From NCBI GenBank assembly GCA_047967505.1, contig CM106538.1: a stretch of DNA of 64,000 nucleotides. The stretch is one strand, 5' to 3'. The position numbers and the translations under genes are program-made. The first letter of the stretch is position 1. Every line of letters begins with the position of its first letter. The notes below the pieces were generated by a model. It made no database searches and had not been told where the DNA came from. It worked only from the letters and a program-made list of their open reading frames with translations. Of the stretch, positions 46,468-55,809 are shown in pieces. This stretch comes from Dipteris shenzhenensis (Eukaryota; Polypodiophyta; Polypodiopsida; Gleicheniales).

Positions 46468-46471
<4 letters not shown>
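44590..46471. other. Intergenic stretch with microsatellite
   Basis: No recognised coding region; the longest minus-strand frames (up to 97 codons) are low-complexity or lack family motifs. It includes a T10 run (about 45723) and a GA array at 45839-45875. Confidence 0.4.
45839..45875. repeat. (GA)n microsatellite
   Basis: GA run with one AAAG interruption at about 45857. Confidence 0.95.

Positions 46472-46512
<41 letters not shown>
46472..46512. repeat. (CT)20 microsatellite
   Basis: Uninterrupted CT run about 280 bp beyond the 3' end of the helicase gene. Confidence 0.95.
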
Positions 46513-46514
<2 letters not shown>

Positions 46515-46794
46515 AAAAAGAAAGAGAAATAATGAAACAAAGCCAGGTAATGACTGGACTTGGATGGTATGTGGGGGCTAGAGGAAGGGTATATGTAAAG
46601 GTGGGATACCGAGTTTCACAAAGAAAAAACCCATCCGAATAGAGACATTTCGGGATAATATTTTATATGCATATCGTGTGTGCACATGCAAGCATACATG
46701 CATGCTTAACAAATTTCTGAAAGCATGCAATGCAAAAGGACTAAGCTTTGTTATGGTGGGGCCTGTCTCATAAATTATGAATAACACCTGACTT

Positions 46795-49602
46795 CTATAT
46801 TCCAAGATCATCTTTCTCCTCTGACATTGTATCATATTTTCTCTTCTTTAACATCCCATGCTCCGCATTGCTCCCATCAGATGTACAGTCTGCAGCTGGT
46901 GGGCTATTGCAGCGACGCAAGAACGCTTTCAAAGTAGACTGTCCAGAGGGTAAGCACTGATGATGGCGTGCTGCGGGAGCCACGTGCAGACTATCTTCTT
47001 TCCCATCTAAAACCTGGCCAACATTCTCCAGCTTGTGTTGCACACTATCCCAAATAAGGTCATCTACTGTATCATGAGCATGTAAATAATATACATTGAC
47101 CGAAGAAACTTGCCCTATACGATGTGCTCGGTCTTCTGCTTGCACGAGGTCCCCTGGAGTCCATGACATTTCTGCAAATATGACTGAGCTTGCTGCAGTC
47201 AAATTCAGGCCTACACCTGCGGCTCGAATACCAAGCACTGCAGCCTTCACACTTTCATTCTCTTGAAATCTTGCCACTAGTGTTTGCCGTAATGACGCTA
47301 GTGTGCCCCCATCAATTCTGATATACCCAACCTTCTTCTTCATAAGAAACTGCTCAATCCCATCAAGCATAATTTTATGATGTGCAAAGATGAGAAACTT
47401 ACAATCAGCCTCAACTATAGTAGATAGATAGTCCATCACAGCTGGGACTTTTACTTCTGCCGACTCAGTGTAAATCTTACTTATAAGTTGCCTCTGAGAA
47501 TATCTCAAACTTTCAGCATCTTCCTGAGACTTGCAGTTTTTTAGTTCCCTCTTTACTGCTTCCAACTCATAAAAAAGAGCGCGCATCTGTTTCAATCCCC
47601 TCTCATCTAATGTAAGGTAAATCTGTTGCCGCCGTTTGAGCGGAAGCTCCGATAGAACTTCCTTCTTTAACCTTCTTATCATAATTGTAGACTTCATCAA
47701 AGCATGCAGCTCCTCACAATTACTGGCCCCTTGATATACACCAAAATGTCCACCCATGCAATACCGCTTTCCGTACTCATGTACATTTCGGTATGTGCCA
47801 GATTGCAAGGCCTCTAGCTGTTTAAATAGCTCAATCGGTCGTGACAATGCCGGAGTACCGGTTAGAAGCAAGGCATACTTACATCGCTGCAATAAGGGTA
47901 CACAAACAGCTGTCCTCTTAGCTTGCGCATTTTTCATATAGTGGGCCTCATCAGCAATAACAATCTTAAAGTCTGTATGCACAATCTCATCTTGCAGTTT
48001 CGATACAAGTTCATATGACACAATGTTAAACAGCCCATCGAGCCTCACCGGTTGTCTTCCAGCAGTCTGTACAATATTGAATCCCTCTCTGTTGGATCCG
48101 TAACATTGAGACATTACCACCAGAATGTCACTGGATGGAATGTTCAGCCACTGACTGATCATTGCAGCCCAATGGAGCCGTAGTGATGAAGGTGTGATTA
48201 CAAGCACCGGCCAATCATCTACAAAGCATGTTGTAAATGCAATCGCTTGCAAAGTCTTGCCCAACCCCATCTCATCTGCAATAAGCGATCGTCCTCCATG
48301 CTGTAACGTGAAACTTACACCCTCACGCTGGAAAGGCAGCAATCGTTTTTCAAGCTCAACCGGTATGTTGCAATATTTTTCTCTTAGATCAGGCATGGTC
48401 AAAGATGCTTCAAGAGCACGTCTTACAAGTGGCTCCAGACGTTCCAGGTTAACAATAAGACCATCAATACTGGAAATTTTTTTCTCCGCTTCCTGCAAAG
48501 AAGAGAAAGGGAAAACCCACAATCTCTCCCTGGCATGCCATTCTGCTCTTGCTATTGACTTCAGTGCAGCCACCAGTCGGGGTTCATATTCGCATTTTGC
48601 AGCAATATTACCACTGTTATGGAGTATCAATTTAACAGCAACCTTAACAGTAGAACTATCTTGCAATTTCTGATTTTGCAATCTAGCATCTTGAGCATCT
48701 CCTTGCTTCCTTGGTATTGACCATGGGGCTACCTCAGAAGATAGTGATACTGGTGCTTCTTCCTGTTGTGAGCACCGAGTACTTTCATTGTTTGGGAGAT
48801 GAAAACACTCAGGTAGCACTAAGGGAAGTATAGCCTCAATAACAATTGAAGGGTTTGATATCTTTCGAAGTGCCTGCACAAGTTCTTCGAGGCTAGCCCT
48901 AGGAAATGTCCACACTCTTTCTTCCAAGTTCCAAGCTCTTCCTGAAACAGATTGGCATGCTTCTTTGATACTGTCATGATAAGGATTGCGTGCAGCAATA
49001 AGGTCAGAACTCATCAGGTATAATTGTACTGTCATTGTGAGAGACCGTTTCACTTTATGACCGGAGATGCTACTTGCAGACTGGTTTGGAGAGCTTTGAG
49101 ACAAAGTAGAAGAAATTGATCCTGAACTGATTCCTTTCTGTTGAACTCTTGGCAAAAGAAGAGGCGGGACTGCTTCAATGCTAGTTGTAACGGTGGACAA
49201 TGAAGAGATTGCTGCGCAAACATCTTCCAGCTTATTTTCAGGATAAGTCCACGCCCTTCTAGTTTGATCCCATTCGTGCCCTGGCACTGTTTTCAATGCT
49301 GCAACAAGACTTGGGTTATATTGAGTCTCTAGCCCAATTCTTCCAGGTCTGTCTTGGAATAACTTTATGGGTAATGATCTTTGAGAGCTTTTCCCAGGTG
49401 AAGAATACAGGCTCTTTGGAAGAGCACGGGCTTTGGCAGGTGAGCTGGATGGCGAGGATGTAGGACCTGTGTGAGGAGGCGAAGCCAATGACGAAGCATA
49501 TTGTTTCTCCGCAAGTCGCCTCTTTGCATTCTCCTCTAATGAATCAAGTTCCTCAACACTGCACCCCCATTCCTCGTCCATTTCAATGTGGATTTGTTTC
49601 AT
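46795..49602 (-). CDS. SMARCAL1/CHR18-like annealing helicase with three HARP domains
   Basis: 935-codon uninterrupted frame. The SNF2-family SMARCAL1/HARP subfamily anneals RPA-coated single strands and remodels stalled replication forks in the nucleus. Start: ATG 49602 (MKQIHIEMDEEW); the second ATG, 8th codon (49581), gives MDEEWGCSVEELDSLEENAK, a plant CHR18-like N-terminus, and may be the true start. Three HARP-like repeats occupy residues ~78-133, ~191-248 and ~321-379, each with ...EW/AW-x5-R-x-W-x-F/YP; the first two are followed by an IEAxxPLLLP linker. SNF2 motifs: DEMGLGKT 443-450, DEAH 551-554, TGTP 581-584, GIRAAGVGLNLTAA 791-804, EDRAHRIGQ 823-831. A PIP-box-like QSTLKAFL (888-895) and basic KKRK (919-922) lie near the C-terminus. 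No intron is seen in the coding part. TTGTAG just upstream of the ATG could be a 3' splice site of a 5'-UTR intron. I see no poly(A) relic downstream. All motifs look intact, so the gene is probably functional. Confidence 0.95.
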   Translation of the reverse strand: MKQIHIEMDEEWGCSVEELDSLEENAKRRLAEKQYASSLASPPHTGPTSSPSSSPAKARALPKSLYSSPGKSSQRSLPIKLFQDRPGRIGLETQYNPSLVAALKTVPGHEWDQTRRAWTYPENKLEDVCAAISSLSTVTTSIEAVPPLLLPRVQQKGISSGSISSTLSQSSPNQSASSISGHKVKRSLTMTVQLYLMSSDLIAARNPYHDSIKEACQSVSGRAWNLEERVWTFPRASLEELVQALRKISNPSIVIEAILPLVLPECFHLPNNESTRCSQQEEAPVSLSSEVAPWSIPRKQGDAQDARLQNQKLQDSSTVKVAVKLILHNSGNIAAKCEYEPRLVAALKSIARAEWHARERLWVFPFSSLQEAEKKISSIDGLIVNLERLEPLVRRALEASLTMPDLREKYCNIPVELEKRLLPFQREGVSFTLQHGGRSLIADEMGLGKTLQAIAFTTCFVDDWPVLVITPSSLRLHWAAMISQWLNIPSSDILVVMSQCYGSNREGFNIVQTAGRQPVRLDGLFNIVSYELVSKLQDEIVHTDFKIVIADEAHYMKNAQAKRTAVCVPLLQRCKYALLLTGTPALSRPIELFKQLEALQSGTYRNVHEYGKRYCMGGHFGVYQGASNCEELHALMKSTIMIRRLKKEVLSELPLKRRQQIYLTLDERGLKQMRALFYELEAVKRELKNCKSQEDAESLRYSQRQLISKIYTESAEVKVPAVMDYLSTIVEADCKFLIFAHHKIMLDGIEQFLMKKKVGYIRIDGGTLASLRQTLVARFQENESVKAAVLGIRAAGVGLNLTAASSVIFAEMSWTPGDLVQAEDRAHRIGQVSSVNVYYLHAHDTVDDLIWDSVQHKLENVGQVLDGKEDSLHVAPAARHHQCLPSGQSTLKAFLRRCNSPPAADCTSDGSNAEHGMLKKRKYDTMSEEKDDLGI

Positions 49603-50748
49603 TCTACAATGGAGACATGAAAATCATGCTGCTCCCAATACTACAAAAACCTCTTTGCTTCACCTTCCAGGCTGGTCCTTCTGTTGCATTCAGCCAACAA
49701 CTTTAATCAAAACTTCTGAATGAAATATGAATGAAATAAAAATTGCACTATATATACAAGATGATCCACCTCCATCTGAAGTAGCAAATGCAGCCAATCT
49801 ATTACACATGTTCGAAACAAAGAGAAATCCTCCACACGAGCATTTAGTACCAAGGTTTGGACCAGCATATGCCACACCAAGGACACCCATATAAAGTGAT
49901 ATTGTCTCTATTAATAGTGCTAACTACTTGTTCCCTGTCAAAGGTGAACAACCTTTGATAATGTTTGAAAGGAAGGAAAGCAATATCTCCACAGAGGTAG
50001 CAGGTTGAGCTCAGGTCCATTCGCACTGCTTTTAAGATCACAAATGGTAATCTTCAAAAAAATAATTCGGAAAGTCTATTGTGTTTCTAATCTCAAGAGT
50101 GTTTATAGCTATAATATACATCGAAGAAAGTACACACACACCATTTTATAAGAGGTCTGGGATTCCTTAACATGCAATACCCACTAGCTTTCTAGTTGTC
50201 CCTTATCACATACTGTGTATTTGGCTTTGCAAAAACCATAACATCGTACTCAATTACCATTGTATGCACGTTTTTAATGCTAGAAATCTAAGTGTCAATT
50301 CATCCTTTACCAAGCAATTTCGTGCCTCTCCTTCCCTCACCCTAGGGCCTTGGCTGCCCTTCCCTGCTCAGCCCTGCAACATATTCTTCCTTCTTCGCCA
50401 CATCTTTCGTCCTGTCGCACAGCCCTTCTTTATTTGACCACATGCTAACCTTCACTTCTGAACGTAAAGCATTCTCTACTTCCTGCAAAACCCCCTCCCC
50501 CCCACAATAACACCCCAATCCCCCCTTGACCTTTCCCTTGATGTGCAGCCTCCCACTCCTCAACTCTGCAATCACAAGGGTAAGAACAAAGTCAAAAAAG
50601 AAAGGAGAGAGGAATGGTAGGGCAGCACGGGGTAGTGCAGGGGTGACTTCACAGTTGCAGCCCGCTGCTTGAGCCTCATGTGGTAGCAAGGTAGCCCTAG
50701 GAAGCCCTGTCAACCCTTCATGCAATGAGCATGAACAAACAATAGTAA
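49603..50748. other. Presumed 5' region of the helicase gene, otherwise nothing recognised
   Basis: On the minus strand this lies upstream of the helicase ATG and should hold its promoter and 5' UTR; I cannot place a convincing TATA box. The short C-rich stretch near 50480-50520 and a 127-codon minus frame (50725-50342) have no family signature. Confidence 0.35.
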
Positions 50749-51369
50749 ATGTGCATTATGACCAGCCCATTATTGAAAGAGGTGAAAAAGTTAAAGATGG
50801 ATCTTACAGCTGTGACAGCTAGACTTCAGGTTCTTGAAGGACCTGGCAAGCAGGCAGTAATAGAGGAGGTAGTGAAGGCTTGCAACGCTTCTCCCCATAC
50901 CCCTCAACTAGTCAAGATCTCGTTCACACTGAAGTAACAAACAATTAGGAAAGAAGTGACTGTGGAGGTTGATACAAAGGCAAGTAAAACTGATATCCAG
51001 AAAGAGATCAAAGCCAGACGTGACAATGCACTGAAGATTAGAGTAGGGGGGCTCTCTGAAGGCTGGTACAAACTTTAGCACATGTCAAAGCAGCCATGCC
51101 TAGCATTGAATGTGCGATTAACGATGATGATGATGGAGCAACTGGTATTCAGAACTCTATAGTACAAGCTATCATTACACTAGATTTACCGGTCAAGCTT
51201 CTCCGACAATCTTACAATTTGAAAGGGACCAAGCTATGGATAGCCGTGCATTAGCGCAACTCCAAAATGAGCTTCGAAGAGCCTCTATTTTTCACCCCCT
51301 TCGAACCCCATAGCCCCTGTGTTAAAGGCCCAAGGGGGAACAATGCAGGGGCCCCCAGGTCTAAGTTGC
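50749..51369 (+). pseudogene. Unidentified broken ORF
   Basis: Starts ATG 50749 with a helical segment (LLKEVKKLKMDLTAVTARLQ VLEGPGKQ). A TAA at about 50936 is followed in frame by KEVTVEVDTKASKTDIQKEI and KARRDNALKIRVGGL, then stops. Later coding-like pieces are VKAAMPSIECAINDDDDGAT and LPVKLLRQSYNLKGTKLWIA. The coiled-coil followed by a basic RV-GG segment is loosely like a LINE ORF1 or gag protein, but I do not recognise the family. It is cut at 51369 by the LTR of element E. Confidence 0.3.
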
Positions 51370-51492
51370 TGTTAGAGAATCGGAGGGAATGAATCACTCA
51401 AACCTCCACCCAAGATCTCTCCAACTCTTACACACACTCAACTCAGATAGATGATCACAGATGCAACAAACACTCACTCAGAAATAACTTGG

Positions 51493-51539
<47 letters not shown>

Positions 51540-52007
51540 TCATCCACCGGATGGTGGGCAGAAAAAACAGCTCACAGGGAGCAATACAAAATACAGCAAA
51601 GTGCTGGAGAATACTGAAGAAGTGGGCCTTTTATAGGCACTGCCCAGGCCCCTTGAGTTGACCGACCAGCAGGGTCAGTACCCTGTCTGGTGGCCGACCA
51701 AGTGGGCCCTAGAAAACCGACCAGGGTTGGCCCTGGTCGGTGGCCCTGGTTGGGCCGACTTGGCCTACCACAGGCCCCTATTTAAGGGTGCCCTGTGCAG
51801 CCAGTCTGTGCAGCTGCAGAAGCCTCCAAGTGAGGCCTAAGGCCCCTTATATTCCTGCTGTTGCAGGCAGCGACCAGCCCGTGTGTTGGTCGCCTCTTTC
51901 TGCCTCTGTTTCTGGCCTGAGTCACTCTCTCCCAGCCCCCCTACCTCTCACTGCCCCTTGTCCCCTCAAATCGGGGGCTCACAGGTGGGCACACTGAGTT
52001 TCTAACA
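51370..52007 (-). repeat. 3' LTR of element E
   Basis: 638 bp with perfect 7-bp termini TGTTAGA...TCTAACA. The minus strand has a TATAAAAG box at 51635-51628. It contains a (GA)20 array (51496-51535) and a perfect 10-bp-stem hairpin CCGACCAGGG-TTGG-CCCTGGTCGG (51717-51740), plus further GACCGACCA words. Confidence 0.9.
51496..51535. repeat. (GA)20 microsatellite inside an LTR
   Basis: Uninterrupted GA run located within the element E LTR. Confidence 0.95.
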
Positions 52008-52020
52008 CCCCTCCTCAATG

Positions 52021-52555
52021 TCACAACTGTGGGCCAATCCCCATGCGTTTGATGAGGTGCTCCATCTGTTCTCGAGGGAGTGCCTTCGTGAAGAGGTCGG
52101 ACAAGTTATCGGCAATCGGGCAGTACATGAGCTCGATCACGTCGTCGATGATGAGCTCTCGGACAAAGTGGTAATGAACTTCCATGTGCTTGGTCCGCGC
52201 ATGGTACACTGGATTCTTGGCAATGGCTATGCAACTCTGATTGTCGCACATCAGCACTGTTGCGTCCTCCTGACATACGTCCATGTCCTCCAGAATCCAC
52301 CTCAACCACAGTGTCTCACAGGCTGCTGTACACGCAGCTCTGTACTTTGCCTCTGTAGATGAAAGGGCCACTATGGGTTGTTTCTTACTCAACCAAGAGA
52401 TGGCACCAGATGCAAGTAAAAAACAATACCCTGTTGTCGATCTTCTGGTGTCAGCATCACCCGCCCAATCACTGTCACAGAACCCGCCTAGTTCGATGCC
52501 TTTGGTGTAGGTGATCCCGTAGGTGCAAGTATCCTTTAGATACCTCAGCACCCAT
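52021..52555 (-). pseudogene. copia RNase H of element E
   Basis: Open from the F insertion to the stop: [91 protein letters not shown], ending RMGIGPQL just before the purine tract. No stop is seen in this part, but it is separated from its RT by element F. Confidence 0.93.
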
Positions 52556-53077
52556 TGACACGTCCCAGCACTCCTGAAACCCCTGATCTGCAAAATAACA
52601 ACACACAACATCAGAACTGAGCAGGCTGCTCACCACCCAACCGTGACATCTACGGGATGTGATCCCGAATCAGAAGATGTCCCCTCCGAGCCACGAGCTG
52701 AGCTACTGGCACGAACTCCCAATCAGATCCAAACCAGCCTGGTGTCCCATACCACCAGGTGGCGCTGTGAAGCCCTGGATCTGCCACTGGGCCTTGGGCT
52801 ACGCTAAGATGCAGGCGCGCGTCTGCGACTCAATCCAGGATCAGACCTAGCACCTGGGAACGAGACTTGCTCCCAACTGCACACTGAGAACTGAACCCCC
52901 TGGGCCTCTTTTATAGACTCGGGCCCTGGCGCCAAAAATAGCGAAGACCTATAAATAGTTCGTGCCCTTGCCACTCAACCCGAGAATCAAGCCTGCCTAA
53001 CTCTAAGCCTCCCCAGGCTAACCTGAGCTAGTTCTGTGTACCTAGTACACGTCAGATACCAATCCGTGCACATGACA
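52556..53077 (-). repeat. 3' LTR of element F
   Basis: 522 bp, TGACACGTCCCAGCAC to CCGTGCACATGACA. Minus-strand TATAAAAG box at 52915-52908. Confidence 0.95.
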
Positions 53078-53090
53078 TACTCCCCCTCCT

Positions 53091-53240
53091 CTAAGAACTC
53101 ACTCCTGAGTTCGCTAAGAAATCCGGAAATGTTCTTTGGAGGTTTTGTAATGTCTCCCATGTTGCATCCTCCTCAACACGATCCTTCCACTTGATCTTGT
53201 ATTCCGTGATAGTACGATTTCGAATGTCTTTCACGAAATT
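53091..53240 (-). pseudogene. Chromodomain of element F, shifted out of frame
   Basis: In the frame one step off the integrase frame the minus strand reads NRTITEYKIKWKDRVEEDAT, then WETLQNLQRTFPDFL, to a TAG at 53093-53091 beside the purine tract. EYKIKWK and ATWE carry the chromodomain aromatic residues. The integrase frame instead runs to a TGA at 53173 through unrelated residues after ILEFRERH, so a one-base indel lies near 53225-53240. Chromodomains target integration to modified histones; this copy could not make one without frameshifting. Confidence 0.85.
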
Positions 53241-54501
53241 CAAGAATAGATTCAGGTTCGTGAGGAATAAAAGTCAAATCTGTAACTTCTATAATCTCAT
53301 GAGGAGAAACAAGTTGATCATCTGCACCCAATACTTCTTTCAGTCTACTGACATGAAAGACTGGATGTACTTTAACATCAGGAGGCAATTCTAGTCGATA
53401 TGCAACTGGTCCAAATCTTTTAATGACCTTGAAAGAACCACAGTATCTGGGGGATAATTTCGGAACCAAACCAGTACTTAGGCTCTTGGATTCCTTAGGA
53501 ATTCTCAAATATACCATCGTTCCTTCAGAGAACTCTCTGGGTGAACGATGTCTATTAGCATAAAATCTGTCCCGATCTTGGGCACTTCTAATAGACTCCT
53601 TGGCAAACTGCAACATCTCCTGCATGTCTTGCAAGAAGTTCTTAGCAGCATCATTTTGAATCCCTTTTAATCCTACCATAACTGGTGACTTAGGTTGAAA
53701 CCCGTACATAAGCATAAAAGGACTGTAACCTGTACTAGAATGCTTTGCACTGTTGTAAGCAAATTCAATCATGGGTAGATAATCTTCCCATGAAGACTGT
53801 CTCTTAGATACATATGCCCGAAGCATGTCTTCAACCAACTGGTTGACCTTTTCTGTACTGCCATCGGATTGTGCATGATCCGAGGAACTCATACTTAGAG
53901 TAGTTTCCAACTTCTCAAATACAAGTGTCCAGAAGTTACTTGTAAACTTTGAGTCCCTGTCACTGACTATGTCAGATGGCAAACCATACAGCTTGAACAA
54001 GTGGTCCACAAACTCGTGAGCCAACTGAACAGCTGAAATAGTTGTTCTTGTAGGTAAGAATCTAGCCATTTTTGTCAAACGGTCTACTATGACCCAAATA
54101 GAGTCATGACCCTTGCGCGTTCGAGGTAAACCAGTAATAAAATCCATGGAAATACTTTCCCATTTATTACTTGGAATCTGTAATGGCTGTAATAAGCCCG
54201 CGCTTCTAAGGCGTTCAGCCTTAGTAACCTGACAAACCCGGCAACCTACTACATAGTTCTCTATAAATGCACGCATCTTAGGCCAATAAAAGGTATGCTT
54301 CACAAGAGACAGAGTCCTATGTATACCTGGATGTCCCGCACTAGGAGCATCATGACACTCCCAGAGAATCTTGGATTTAAGGTCCAGAACATTAGGCACA
54401 CAAATCTTTTCATTTCGGAACAGCAAGCCGTTCCTAATCATCCACTGACCTCCCGCCACCTGTATCCTAGGTGGCACAATCCCTGAGTCCTGGTCAACCA
54501 T
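53173..54501 (-). pseudogene. gypsy integrase of element F
   Basis: Open for 442 codons. The HHCC zinc finger is HDAPSAGH...CRVC. The catalytic core has MDFITGLPRTRKG (D), VSDRDSKFTSNFW (D) and DGSTEKVNQLVE (E). It then has the GPY/F-like segment SPRYCGSFKVIKRFGPVAYR and the KVHPVFHVSRLK motif. It follows a TAG that separates it from RNase H and ends in the frameshift described for the chromodomain. Confidence 0.95.
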
Positions 54502-54513
54502 GGAGCTCCCATC

Positions 54514-55809
54514 CTAGACTCTCTGCCAATAAGAACTGAAATGACTATCAGTTGCGTATAGCCCTCTCAAGGATTGAAATAGGTCTGAGGATATTTCCGT
54601 AAATAACAAAGCATTTACAAACTTAACTTGACTTAAGGCATCCGCCACACTATTCAACGAACCCTTACGATAACGTATGTCGAAATCAAAATCCTGCATT
54701 AACTCTGCCCATCTAGCTTTCCTTCCTCTCAATTCTGATCCATCACACACATACTTAATTGACTGGTGATCAGTCCATACAAGAAACTTTGAACCATACA
54801 AGTAGTGTCTCCAAACCTTGAGAGCATACACTACTACATAAAGTTCCTTCTCCAGTGTGGGCCAACGATACTGAGTGTCGTCTAGCTTCTTACTCTCAAA
54901 AGCTACAGGTCTGCCCTCTTGGAATAGAGCTGCCCCAATCACATAATCACTCGCATCGGCCTCTAAAACATAAGGCCGGGTAGGATCGGGTAATGCAAGA
55001 ACGGGTGCTTCCTTGATAGATAACTTCAAGGTTTCAAAAGCCTTGTTCATTGCATCATTCCAAGGGATCGGCTGAGTAGACCTGCGTCCACGACCTTTCA
55101 ATATGTTGGTCAAAGGTGCCGTGATATGTGAATAATCACGCACTGACTTCCGAAGAAATACCATAAATCCTAGGAAAGAACGAAGTTGTTTCACAGTCTG
55201 AGGGATAGGCCATTCTAAAACCTTCTGGATACGATCCAGATCAATGCTAATACCTTCAGAAGAAATCTTGTGTCCTAAGTAAATGATCTCCTTCATAAAG
55301 AAGTCACATTTACTCATCTTGGCATAAAGCTTATGCTGTCTTAGAACAAGTAAGACAACCCCGAGGTGTCCTATATGATCCTCAAGCGTTTTACTATATA
55401 CCAAGATATCATCTAAGAACACGACAACAAATTTGCCCAGATAATCTCTGAACAAATCGTTCATCATCTGCTGAAAAGTAGCAGGAGCATTAATCAAACC
55501 AAAAGGTAATACGAGGAACTCGTAATGACCATACCTAGTCCGGAATGCGGTCCTATCTATGTGTTTAGCATAGATACGGATTTGGTGATAACCCGTACGC
55601 AAATCAATCTTAGTGAAATACTTCGCTCCGGCCAAACGGTCTATCAAATCATCAGAACGAGGTAAAGGATAGCGGTTCTTAATTGTAACTTTATTTAATC
55701 GTTTATAATCTATACACATTCTCCAGGAAGAATCCTTCTTCTTTCTTAAGAGGACAGGTGCACCCCAAGGTGATTTACTTGGGCGGATATAGCCCATATT
55801 CAGGTAATC
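54514..55809 (-). pseudogene. gypsy RT and RNase H of element F
   Basis: RT: GYIRPSKSPWGAPVLLRKKK, CIDYKRLNKVTIKNRYPLPR, IDLRTGYHQIRI, with the catalytic FLDD at 55419-55408. RNase H: LEADASDYVIGAALFQ, YVVVYALKVWRHYLYG, FLVWTDHQSIKYV, YRKGSLNSVADALSQ. Bounded by TAG stops on both sides (55812-55810 and 54516-54514); otherwise open. Confidence 0.95.
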
